Positions 11,114 through 21,099 of a DNA stretch of 64,000 bases are shown here, in pieces. Every line of letters begins with the position of its first letter. Positions within the stretch are counted from its first letter, which is position 1. The notes beneath the pieces were generated by a model, which saw only the letters and a list, made by a program, of their open reading frames with translations, was not told where the DNA came from and searched no databases. The translations under genes were made by a program, and so were the position numbers. Origin of the DNA: Chamaecyparis obtusa (Eukaryota > Streptophyta > Pinopsida > Cupressales > Cupressaceae); assembly GCA_027943335.1 (NCBI GenBank), contig BSBK01003565.1, forward strand, positions 253,001-317,000. Direction: 5' to 3'.

Positions 11114-13988
11114 ATGACATCATCAGTGCCCGATGGAGTTCTATTAACTAAAGATGTTACTACTTTCATTCACGCTAAGCAAAAAGAATTGGCCGAAACC
11201 TTCATCCAAAGCATCTCTCAGTTTGCCAAGATGGAAACCTTCAGGATAAGTATGCAAAGCTTGTAACTTCAGGATTGATCAATGGGGTCAGGTATCCAAC
11301 CGTGTTTCGACTGGATTGGATAAGATTGGTTCTCAGTCGTGTGCACGAACCAAGGTTCTGGCTAGCGAAAGGCGCATGCACACCAATCACTAAGGAGGAT
11401 CTGCAAAGGGTTACCGGATATAGCTTCAAAGGGGAAGCTCTTACCCTTAGAACCATTGTGAATGTTGTTGTCGCAAGGTTAACCAAGTCAAAGTCCGACA
11501 TTCGGTTGATGACTGTTAACGAAATAGAGGACGAAGGTGTTCGGTTTGCATCTACGGTGATAGGGTACAAAATCTATCAGTCGAGCAACATCAACAATGT
11601 ACCGGGCGGAGCTATACATGCCACACACCAGATCATGCACAATATGATTTATGCGCCATGCTGAGAGGGCAAATTTTTGAAAATTTGAAAAAGCTAGGTC
11701 TTGTGAAGAAAAAGTTTCTGAAATATGGAACCCTACTAATATGTTTGTTCTTTTATTATCAAAATTTCTTTCCGGGCGTAGGTAAAGTAACTTGGTTAGC
11801 AAATAAACCGGTTATGATTCAAATAGGAGAAATGGTGAACAAACTAGGAAATCAATTTACTAAAGTAATGACAAATTACTTTGAGGCCTTCCAGCTAAGA
11901 ATGCATGCCAGGTAAAGAATTCCCTCAACTATTGTTGATTCATACAAGGATGAGGTGTGTTTTCTTGTCACCACGAATCATTGCATAATTCAGGCTGTGG
12001 AGCCAAGAACTGAGAAAGCACCGGAGCTCGGTTATGAGATCTCCACTAAGACAACCAAGGCATATGCAGATGCTTTACAAGAGAGTGATCTAGATCTCTC
12101 TTCCTACCCGTTTGGGACCTATGAAGAAATTCTGGAAAATCTGAAGAAGTCTTCAGTAAAAGAACCTAAAAAGGTATATGTGAAGAGGTCTCCCACACCG
12201 AAGAAGAAGAAACCAGCAACAGAATAACCCAAGGTTCAAAGGAATAAAGCACAACAGGTGTCCAGCCAGCAAGGGGAAGAACAGGAAGAAATAGAGACCG
12301 AAGACACAACTCCTCTTCACCGAAAGAGGAAATCTACGAAACCGGTGAAAGAGGATGTGCCGAGAGGAAGGAAACCTACAATTGATGAGTTTGTAAAAAG
12401 CTTAAAAGAAATAGGTGAAATGGGATCAGTCGGAAGGAGGTGTGAATTGGCTAACGAAGAAGATAGGAGAAAAATATAAGTTGTAGTTCACTATATTCAT
12501 AAGTTCAACCTTTCTCCTACTTAACTTCATAAGACCATACCTGACGATCTCCAAGAGATTCTAGAAGCAAGATGGAAAGCTTCGATTGAAAAAGAAAGAG
12601 AGCTGAGAATTAGGGCTCTACTTGAAGTACAAAATCATCTAACTCTGGACGAGGCAACACAACAAGCAAACCTGCACAAGCAAAGTTTTACCATAAGAAG
12701 AAGGATAAGTCAGGTGCTTATTGGAAATGTGGACAAGGTACACGAAGAAGGAGTTGCTACTTGGACAAGTCTTCTTCAGCGACAACACCAAGCAGAAGAA
12801 GAATGTTAGAAAACCACAGAGCCACCAGTGAAAGATACCGGGAAAGGAAAGGGTATACTGGGCATCGAGACTTCGGTCAAGGGAAAACCTGCAGAAGAAC
12901 CGGTAATTGTTGACATAACCGATGATAAAGCTGATGATTTAACTCCACCAACTCTACTAGCATCCCCAATAAAAGGTAAGGCTCGAACACTAACTGTAGA
13001 TAACATTGTTGATGAAGTTATGGATTATGGCGAAGTGTCCAATGCAGCCAAATGGTTCAGTGTGTTAGTAGAAGAAGATAAGCAAAAAATAGAGGTTGCC
13101 CTGTTGGAAAATTTCTTAGATTTTAACAGAACTCCTAGAGATTATAGGGCTAAATTTCCTCTAGAACTAAATCAAAGAATTATGGTTAAATGGAGAACTG
13201 GTATGGCAGCCAACAATAGAATTGCAAAGGAAACTGTGACACAAGTAAAACCAAGTCCCAGTGAGGAGACAACTAAACTTCTAATGGAGGAAGTGTCAAT
13301 GAATTTGGACACAAAGAACAGGGTCGCCAAGATAATCAATGGATATGAAAAGGAAGTATATCAAGAGACACTTGAATTCTAGCAGACTTATGACTTCAGT
13401 ACTCTGAAGACAACAGGTCCATAGGATGAACCTAAGAAAGTATTGGAACCACCGGAACAGTTCACTACTCATGAACATCCTTCAACCGGTGAGCAAGAAG
13501 TTCCCACAAAACAGTTCACATCTAGTGAACAAGTAAATCTGGGAGAACAAGTTTTACTAGAAGAACAAGGACTGGGAGAGTCATTAGAAAAGATGACTAC
13601 TGAAAAAGGGACAAATAAAGAAGAAATTGTTGTAGATAAGCAACAAGCAGCTAAGGAACAGCACACAGAGCCTCCATCGGAAGAGCAAGTACATCCTGAA
13701 GAGGAAGTTCAACCGGAAGAAGAAGCTCATCCACAAGAAGAACTACGTCAAGAAGAAGAGGTACATCCGGAGGAAGAGGTTCAACTGGAATGAGAAGTGC
13801 ACAAGCAACAACAAGAAGTACCTGTCAACACTGAACAGGAAAAGCCTGTGGAAGAACAACCGGAATAGGACGAGAAACAAAAGGAACCGATAAATGTTCC
13901 TAGCTCATCTTCATCACAGAGGAAACTAACTTTTGCAACCGAAACTGAAGCTAAGAAAAGCAAAGTTAGTGAAACTGTGGTTGACATA
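11114..13988 (+). pseudogene. Accessory ORF of the copia-type element, N-terminal and middle part
   Basis: No catalytic function is recognised. The start is ATG 11114 (MTSSVPDGVLLTKDV). Codons 1 to about 270 form a globular block with Trp, Tyr and Cys (GLINGVRYPTVFRLDWIRLV, RVHEPRFWLAKGA, LICLFFYYQNFFPGVG). It resembles uncharacterised proteins of plant retroelements; that is recall, not a search. After it come Lys/Pro-rich linkers (RSPTPKKKKPA), RKRKSTKP and a long acidic Glu/Gln/Pro stretch with repeats of PEEEVQPEEEAHPQEE type at about 13680-13790. Single-nucleotide frameshifts occur near 11244 and 11650. From about 11658 onward all parts share one frame, broken only by stops (such as 11913, 12225, 12477, 13380 and 13791). 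Copia-1 splits it at 13988, and its 3' part is at 18165-18809. Confidence 0.65.
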
Positions 13989-14186
13989 TATTCAGATAAT
14001 TTAGAATCATATTTTATTAATGCTCAATATTGTATCTTAGTATAAATATTAGAATGTTTCTAATATTTAGTTAGCTATAGCTAGAATAGAATGTTTCTAT
14101 TCTAGATGATCATTCTCTCATATATATAGATCGTTTGATCTCTGTTAATAAATCATAAAGTATTCTACCAATTACTTTTTGTACCA
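13989..14186 (+). repeat. Copia-1 5' LTR
   Basis: It begins TATTCAGATAATTTAG and ends TTTTTGTACCA directly before the primer-binding site. It contains two dyads around a TGT centre, AATATTAGAA-TGT-TTCTAATATT and CTAGAATAGAA-TGT-TTCTATTCTAG, and a TATATATAGATC near 14120 as a possible TATA region. Confidence 0.92.
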
Positions 14187-14199
14187 TGGTATCAGAGCC
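14187..14199 (+). other. Copia-1 primer-binding site (tRNA-iMet)
   Basis: TGGTATCAGAGCC is complementary to the 3' end of initiator methionine tRNA and sits with no gap after the LTR. An untranslated leader of about 480 nt follows to ATG 14682, related to the copia-2 leader. Confidence 0.92.
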
Positions 14200-14681
14200 A
14201 TTTCTTTAAATTTTTCGAAAAATTTATAATTTCTTTCGAAATTATTTGCTCAAATTTTTCGAATTAATTTATGTTTATTCCCACATTGTGGGACTTGTTG
14301 CTCCTCACGTCTAGGGTTTGTGAGTTTGGCCAATTTTCGGCCCTGTTCAGCCACGTTTTATCTGCAAATCCACCATATTTTTTGGAGCTTTTCTGCAGCA
14401 GGCCGTTTTTTTCGAAACCCTAATTTTTGGGCTTGAAAAAAAAATTTGATTATAGATTCTTGGTGGGTTTTTCGAGATCTCAAATGGTTTGTCGTCAAAA
14501 AATTTTGGGTGCCTCGATTTTTGTGCCTCAATTTTCGAGTCAGAGGATCCAGATTTCAATTGCATATTCTTTCTGGGTTTTTTGAGCTCTCTTCTAGGTG
14601 TTCTATTTTTTCTGTGTCTTCCAATTTTTTGCCTCGAAGTACGTGTCATCTCAGATATTCATGTTTTTTGGAAAACATGCA

Positions 14682-17600
14682 ATGGCATCAGTGACAAACC
14701 TACTACTCGAGGGAAATCAATCTGGTTCGCAACCCAAAGCGAACAATGCAGAGCATATTGCTAAGCACTCAAAGCAGAACGAATTTGCCTTTCATGTCTT
14801 TATGGCTAAAAGCCCTACAGATCATGTGCAATCTTCTGCATGGTACATAGATTCTAGTGCTTCTCGGCATTTCACTCACAGGCGTGACTGGTTTGTTGAG
14901 TTCTCTCCCTACACTGACTCAGTTATTTTTGGAGGTGGTGAAGAGTACAATGTTGTCGGCAAGGGCAATGTTCAGATACAGTCTGGAGGGCGAAATCTCA
15001 TGTTCCTCAACGTGTGCTATGTTCCTGGCATGAAACATAATCTTCTCTTAGTTAGTTTGCTTATGAGGCACTCTCCTCAGCTGGATGTTGTTTTCAGAGC
15101 ACATAAGTGCTCGATTGTTGATCATGCTTCTCACACTCCTATTGCTGTTGGCATTGAGGATCATGGTCTTTTTAGGCTTGTGGACTCAGGCAATTCTCTT
15201 GTGCATGCCTTCATAGCAAAATCTTGTGCTATCAGCAATCTCTGGCATCAGCAATATGGTCACCTGAATATTCAGTATCTTGCACAGCTTGCTCGGGACG
15301 AATTAGTACATGGTCTCCCTAATATTCAGATCCAGAATCATCAAGTTTGCGGAGCTTGCCAGGCAGGGAAGCAACACAGGACATCATTCAAAGATGGTGA
15401 CTCATGGCGAGCCTCTAAGGTACTCTAGCTGGTTCACGCTGATATATGCGGTCCTATGAATACTACTTCTGTTACTAGGAACAGGTATTTCTTACTTTTT
15501 GTTGATGATTTCAGTCGCAAAATGTGGATATATTTTCTTAAGAAAAAATCAGATGCATTTCCTGTATTTCAGAAATTTAAGGCCTTAGTAGAAAAAGAGT
15601 ATGGTTCTTCTATTCTTACTCTTAGGTCTGATAATGGGGGGGAGTTCTGTTCTTCTGCTTTTTCTACCTTTTGTACTACTCATGGCATCAAACGTCAATT
15701 TACCACATCACACACCCCTCAGCAAAACGGTGTTGTAGAATGTCAAAATCGTACCATTACAGAAATGGCTAGGGCTATGATGGAACATAGAAACGTTCCT
15801 AAAAAATATTGGGCTGAAGCAGTATTCACAGCAGTCTATCTTCTTAATCGGTCACCCACTCATGCAGTTAAACATAAGATTCCTGAGGAAGCATGGTCTG
15901 GTCGAAAACCTAGGATCAACCATTTGAAAGTTTTTGGGTCTTTAGAATATGTATGGATTCCTGATACTAAGCGCACTAAGTTGGACTCCAAGAGTTAGAA
16001 GCTCATGTTTACAAGGTACAGTGACACACATAAGGCATACAGATTGATTGATGTAAACACTGATCGTTTAATCTTTAGTCGTGATGTTGTGTTTGATGAG
16101 GAACTAGGACCATTTCAGCTCTCTTCCTCCTTGCAACATTCTGAGACTCAGTCTTTAGAGACTCCTGACTTGGGTCTTCCTATTTCATGTGATACATCTG
16201 ATGAGCGAGATGATGCTGATAAACCACCTACGCCCCCTCCGAACAATGCAACTCTTGCTCTTGTTCTTGATATTGGCTCCTCTACTCTTCGGCCTAAATG
16301 GTGGACTAAGACAATCAGTGATCTTTGTCCTAATGAACTCATCGAGGGTAGAACCTCCAGAAATAAGAGCATTCAGCATAACACAGTTAATGTTGCTCTT
16401 ATGGCTAACGTCCACAGTATATCTGAGCCTCAGACATATGAAGAGGCTAAAGGAATTCCAGAATGGGACCAGGCAATGGAGGCTGAGTTCCAAAGTCTTC
16501 AAAAGAATCACCCTTGGGTTCTTTCAGATCTTCCTCCAGGGAAGAAACCCATTAGCTATAAATGGGTCTATAAGGAAAGTATCATGCAAATGGTACCTTA
16601 GACAAATCTAAACCCAGATTAGTTGCTCAAGGATTCAACCAACAAGAAGGCATTGACTATGAGGAGACTTTTGCTCCTACGTCCAAGATGAGTACTATTC
16701 GACTTCTGCTTGCCATTGCAGCACGGTATGGATGGAAAGTTCACCAGATGGATGTGAAAAGTGCCTTTCTAAATGGTGAATTGCAAGAAGTCTACATGAC
16801 ACAGCCTCCTGGTTTCAAGGTTGCCAGTTCAGAACCCAAAGTATGTAGACTCCGGAAAGCCCTCTATGGTCTTAAATAGGCACCTCGGGCATGGTACATA
16901 AAAATTGATCTGTACTTGGTTGCTTGTAGTTTTCAGCGTAGTCCTTCAGACAGTAATTTCTATATCAAACACTCTGGTAATGATATTCTCTTTCTTGTTG
17001 TCTATGTGGACGACTTAATCATTACTGGGAGTTCAGAACATGTGATTTCCGAAATTAAAGAGGATGTGTGTAGCACTTTTGATATGACAGATCTCGGACT
17101 ACTTCGTTATTGTTTGGGTATTGAGGTTTGGCAGACTAATAGCAGCATTTTTCTTTCTCAATCTAAGTATGCCAGAAGCTTTCTTGACAGGTTTCGAATG
17201 TAGGATTGCAAACCAGCCTCCACTCCTATGGAGACTAGTCTGAAATTGTCCACACAATCTGATTCTCCTCCTGTAGATGAAACACTCTTTAGACAACTAG
17301 TGGGTAGTCTCATCTATATTACTGCTACTAGACCTGATCTTAGCTTTGCAGTCAGCTACATCTCCTGATTCATGACAAATCCCAAGGTTGACCATTGGGT
17401 TGCAACGAAGCGTGTTCTGCGCTATGTACAAGGTACCTCGGATTATGGACTTATGTACACTAGGAGTACTGCTCCTCAACTCAGTGGGTTCACAGATTCT
17501 GATTGGGCTGGCTCCATTGATGACAGAAAATCTACCTCTGGATATGTGTTCAGTTTAGGATCTGGTGCGGTCACCTGGACCAGTAAGAAGCAACAGGCAA

Positions 17601-17940
17601 GGGCTCTCTCTTCGACAGAAGCATAATAGAGGAGCTGTCAAGGCAGCTTGTGAGGCAGTTTGGCTTTGTCAAATGCTTGCAGATATGCAACTACCTCAAG
17701 CAAGACCGACTCCTTTGTTTTCAAACAATCATGGTGTACTCAAACTTGCCAAGAATCCAGTCTTCCATGAACGCACCAAACACATAGAACTTCATTGTCA
17801 TTACATTCGGTAGTTGGTAGAGGACGGATCTGTCCTGTTGCTATATGTTCCTACCTCGGAGCAGGCAGTAGATATTTTTACCAAACCCCTTGGTCTTGAC
17901 AAGTTTGTAAAATTCAAGGGGTCTATTTGGTGTAGTTGAT
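14682..17940 (+). pseudogene. Copia-1 gag-pol remnant (gag largely deleted)
   Basis: The start MASVTNLLLEGN matches the copia-2 gag start. The next residues already match the gag/protease border (AEHIAKHS, FMAKSP), so about 240 gag codons including the zinc knuckle are gone with frame kept. Protease is WYIDSSAS, where the family has DSGAS. Integrase has LWHQQYGH and CGACQAGKQH, VDDFSRK, RSDNGGEF and QQNGVVECQNRT. RT has QMDVKSAFLNGE, ALYGLK and VVYVDDLIITGSS; RNase H has FTDSDWAGS and DRKSTSGY. Breaks: TAG at 15426, 15996, 16877, 17201 and 17811, TGA at 17366, and frameshifts near 16575 and 17627. It cannot make an intact polyprotein. Confidence 0.92.
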
Positions 17941-17949
17941 AGATTGAGC

Positions 17950-17961
17950 ATTAAAGGGGGG
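17950..17961 (+). other. Copia-1 polypurine tract
   Basis: ATTAAAGGGGGG immediately precedes the 3' LTR start at 17962 and is the expected plus-strand primer. Confidence 0.85.
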
Positions 17962-18159
17962 TATTAGAATAATTTAGAATCATATTTTATTAATGCTCAA
18001 TATTGTATCTTAGTGTAAATATTAGAATGTTTCTAATATTTACTTAGCTATAGCTAGAATAGAATGTTTCTATTCTAGACGATCATTCTCTTGTATATAT
18101 AGATCATTTGATCTATGTTAATACATCATAAAGTATTCTACCAATTACTTTTTGTAACA
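17962..18159 (+). repeat. Copia-1 3' LTR
   Basis: It begins TATTAGAATAATTTAG and ends TTTTTGTAACA. It is 198 bp, as is the 5' LTR, and the ACATA target duplication follows. Confidence 0.92.
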
Positions 18160-18164
18160 ACATA

Positions 18165-18809
18165 AGCAAGATGTCAACTAGACAACTCAAAGAGCTCACT
18201 AAGAGGAAATAGGACATGGTCCTCTCTAGTGTAAGGAACATCTTGTACAACTTTGTACCGGATGCAGACATTGATGAAGACGAACCTGTTATTAATCAAT
18301 TGGAAATATTGGCACAAGCGATTGAAGAAGATGTCACCGATCCGGAGACAATAGCCAATGATCACTATGAGAAGAAGCGAGTAGAAACTCTACACAAACA
18401 AGTTGAAGAGTTAAAGGCAATTGTATCTACAAATACAAGAGTACTCCAGCAACAGTTACAAGATGCAGGAAGTCTACTCACAAGGACTTCAAATTTTGAA
18501 GACTTTGTTCAAGATATCACTGAGAAGACATCCAAAATGTCAAAAGAAATAAGAGTTCATTCATCCAAGTTCAATGTAAAGAACACATCTGCAATAGAAT
18601 ATAGCAGGGAAATGACAAGCCTTGGACTCATTCTGAGAAAGACATCTGAAGAAAGAACAAAACAAATTCAAGATCTCATTGGATTCCAGTTATTTCTTGC
18701 CCCTACATTTGATCTCATGCAAATGACTGCAACCGAGGCAGAAAACCTGATCAAAGAACCGGGCTACAAAACAGTAGAAGACATGGAAAACATAATTGTA
18801 TCACTGTAA
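18165..18809 (+). pseudogene. Accessory ORF of the copia-type element, C-terminal part
   Basis: It continues the frame of 11658-13988 after the copia-1 insertion (VVDI joins SKMSTRQLKELTKRK). One TAG follows soon after the junction at about 18210. It then reads a mostly helical, charged segment rich in Glu, Gln, Lys and Thr with coiled-coil heptads (VETLHKQVEELKAIVSTNTR, LQQQLQDAGSLL) and ends in TAA at 18807-18809. No membrane segment or catalytic motif is seen. After it, 18810-19116 is 3' untranslated element DNA. Confidence 0.65.
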
Positions 18810-19116
18810 GCAGCACAGAAAAACTTGGAGCATGTCACCGGTCTATGGAATCCATTTCTTCATTCAGTGAAGAAAAAGTATAAGGATATCTTCACAAAGT
18901 TACAGATATAAAACAAACATTCAAGCTGTAACAACCGTTTGTCCTATGGAGGCAAAAAGGGGAAGCAGATCAGGACTTAGAAAAGATCAGAATACCGGTC
19001 GGTAAGCAGATATCCAAGGCGATACAGAGGAAGAGAGAAGAAGAAGAAACAGACAGCTATGTTTATAGAGGAAGTCTACAAAACAGGGAATGTAAGCTGA
19101 TGTTTTGCCACTAATG

Positions 19117-19130
19117 CCAAAGGGGAAGAT
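19117..19130 (+). other. Polypurine tract of the pol-less copia
   Basis: CCAAAGGGGAAGAT directly before TGCTGACATA. This is the usual GGGGAAGAT-TG junction of plant copia 3' LTRs. Confidence 0.75.
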
Positions 19131-20189
19131 TGCTGACATATTTAAGTTGTCATTGGTTAAGTCAGAGGCAAACATCAATCCCACTGGAGCATCGGTAGAC
19201 TAATCTAGCACCAGTACTCTTTAGTATGCACCGGTAGACCAAACAGAGTGTTTTCAACCGGTCTTATGAGACATACAAGGAAAGTATGACCAACCGGGTA
19301 TAAGTTTAATACCGATCAAGTGCATGATAATCCGAACCCGATTATGCGGAGCTGTCTCAGTTAAAACCGGATCATACGGAGCATTCACAGTTGGAACTGA
19401 AGTTAGCTTTTTAACTGAAGTTAGATTTATTTCTACGCGGGTATTCGAAGGTAAACTCAAGATCATTTTGCAAGCTTTTTTTGCATGCATGATTTATGGG
19501 TGAGTTTACAGCTTGGCGGAACTGTGAGAAGTATTTTTAATAAGAATAATGTCTTATAAATATAGGTCATAGTATACACAAGAAGTGTTGTTGAATATTC
19601 AAAGCAGGAGAGAGATATCTTCTGATAGGAGCTACAATCACGAGAAGTGAAAGACAGAGAAGGGTTCAACAGCCAAGCAAAGCACAAGGGTAATAGATAT
19701 GATCTGATCAGACAAAAGGTGTCATAGTAGATCATTGCTTTGAATTGTAAGAGCATATTCAAATCCCTCAATCAGGGTGAACCCTAACAAGTTCTTGTAT
19801 AAATCCCTTCACCGGGTAACATCTTAATTGGTGTTGAAAGTCCTTTTACAAGGCGACTCCTAACAGGGTCAAGATTCTAACAAGTCTTCTACCAAATCCC
19901 TTTATCGGGTAGCACTCTTATAAGTGCTTTGTAAGCCTTTAACAGGGCGTCTTTATTACTGCAGTAGTAAAGTTGTGGGTTTTGTCCCACCATGGTTTTG
20001 TCCTTCTAACCGAGGGTTTTCACGTATATATGTTGTGTTGACCTGTGTATTTCTATTTTTGTTTATGAGTGTTGATTATATTCTCTTAATTCTGCAAGAA
20101 TATATATAAGGTTAAATTGAAGTAGAAATTATATTTACTGATTCACCGCCCCCCCCCCCCCCTCTCTTAGTAACCAGTTAGGATTAACA
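19131..20189 (+). repeat. 3' LTR of the pol-less copia element
   Basis: About 1.06 kb, starting TGCTGACATATTTAAG and apparently ending GGATTAACA. It contains repeated (A)AATCCCTTCACCGGGTAAC-like blocks shared with the copia-3 5' LTR (52240-52400), which supports kinship. A TATAAATATAGG near 19554 could be its TATA box. A run of 14 C lies at 20149-20162. The exact right end is uncertain by a few bases because the 5' LTR is off the window. Confidence 0.72.
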
Positions 20190-20960
20190 AACTAACCCAA
20201 TCGTTGCAATTTTGACACTGAATCATGGGTTTACTCTTCATGTCGTACTAGATCTTGCTTCTATGTGTATTGTTGTTACTACCCAATCGATTGTTACGAT
20301 ACCCTTCGAGCAAGGTGTTGGAGTTTGTAGGTGGTTTTGGTGGTGTGGTCGGTGGGGTAGCTTCTTCCCTTTGGACGAAGAGCACTTGTGTGCTCCTTGA
20401 TTTTAGGTTGTATGGGCATTCCTTGCTGGAATATTCCAATACTTGACAAATGTTGCAAAATGACTTCTTCGAGCAAGCAACCTTTGTGTGTCCTACCTTG
20501 CAGTTACTACATCACAACCCTTTACCCTCCTTGGCATTTTCCTTTTTTGTCTTCAATTCCATCATCCGCAACATGTCCCTTCATAGGACCTGCACATTCT
20601 TAGATTCTCCGTTATTGCTCTCATCTATACTATCATCATCATTGACCTTCTTTCCCCTCGATGTTTTATTCTCACTATTGATGTTCGCTGCCCGATTTTA
20701 GGTGTCGGCGTACAAGGACGGAGGTAACACTTCCATCTCTTTGTGCAATGAGGGAATCAACCCCTTAATGAACCACCTCTTCTTCAACCCATCTTTTTGT
20801 GCAATGAGGGAATCAACCCCTTAATGAACCACCTTTTCTTCAACCCATCTTTTTGTGCAACAAGAGAATCAACCCCTTAATGAACCACGTCTTCTTCAAC
20901 CCATCAACTGACAAAGTCTCCAACTTGCCCAACAATTTCTTGAGTTGACTAAGGATAGAA
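20190..20960 (-). pseudogene. Ty3/gypsy gag remnant
   Basis: Reading right to left, the minus strand gives FIKGLIPSLHKEMEVLPPSLYADT. A basic/acidic linker (SENKTSRGKKVNDDDS), a knuckle-like FCNICQVLEYSSKECPYNLK and a Pro/Asn-rich tail follow. This order is typical of gypsy gags in conifer-like genomes. The knuckle has lost its GH pair (EY instead). Several frameshifts and stops are present. It is cut at its C-terminal side by the LTR end at about 20189, so protease-RT would lie off the window. Confidence 0.65.
20740..20905 (+). repeat. Tandem repeat of about 55 bp x 3 within gypsy gag
   Basis: TTTGTGCAATGAGGGAATCAACCCCTTAATGAACCAC is present three times, the third copy more diverged. It expanded inside the degenerate gag, adding to its frame breaks. 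Confidence 0.85.
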
Positions 20961-21099
20961 ACCACGCAATTGAGGAAAAACTTGATTTGTAAAGTGAGAA
21001 ATTTAAATGAAGATTGACTTGCTCAAAATATGACCGAACAATTGAAAGGGTATTCGACATGCAAATTAGAAATTCAAGTTGGGGGAATTGAAAGTTCAT

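Larger units (their letters stand above)
13989..18159 (+). mobile_element. Copia-1: complete-ended Ty1/copia element with a gag deletion
   Basis: Two 198-bp LTRs (13989-14186 and 17962-18159) are flanked by ACATA at 13984-13988 and 18160-18164. A tRNA-iMet primer-binding site and a polypurine tract adjoin them. The LTRs differ at about 12 positions by eye count (6%), older than copia-2. Pol order is protease, integrase, RT, RNase H, as in Ty1/copia. The insertion plus its TSD is a multiple of three, so the accessory ORF frame is the same on both sides. Confidence 0.93.
1..20189 (+). mobile_element. Nested copia-type element with gag and accessory ORF but no pol (5' end off window)
   Basis: The element is read by stitching together the DNA outside two later insertions (1611-10854 and 13989-18159). 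In order it holds a gag C-terminal half with coiled coil and zinc knuckles (3-1345), a spacer of about 0.5 kb, a long accessory ORF (11114-18809), a polypurine tract (19117-19130) and a 3' LTR (19131-20189). The gag fits copia gags and the 3' LTR resembles the copia-3 LTR. No protease, integrase, reverse transcriptase or RNase H from this element lies between gag and LTR; the only pol there belongs to copia-1. It is therefore probably non-autonomous. The 5' LTR, primer-binding site and gag start are off the window, so the TSD cannot be checked. Confidence 0.7.

Noticed and set aside
14047..14070. Heat-shock elements in copia-1/2 LTRs
   Set aside because: The dyads have GAA and TTC separated by three bases; heat-shock elements need two. 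The match is not valid.
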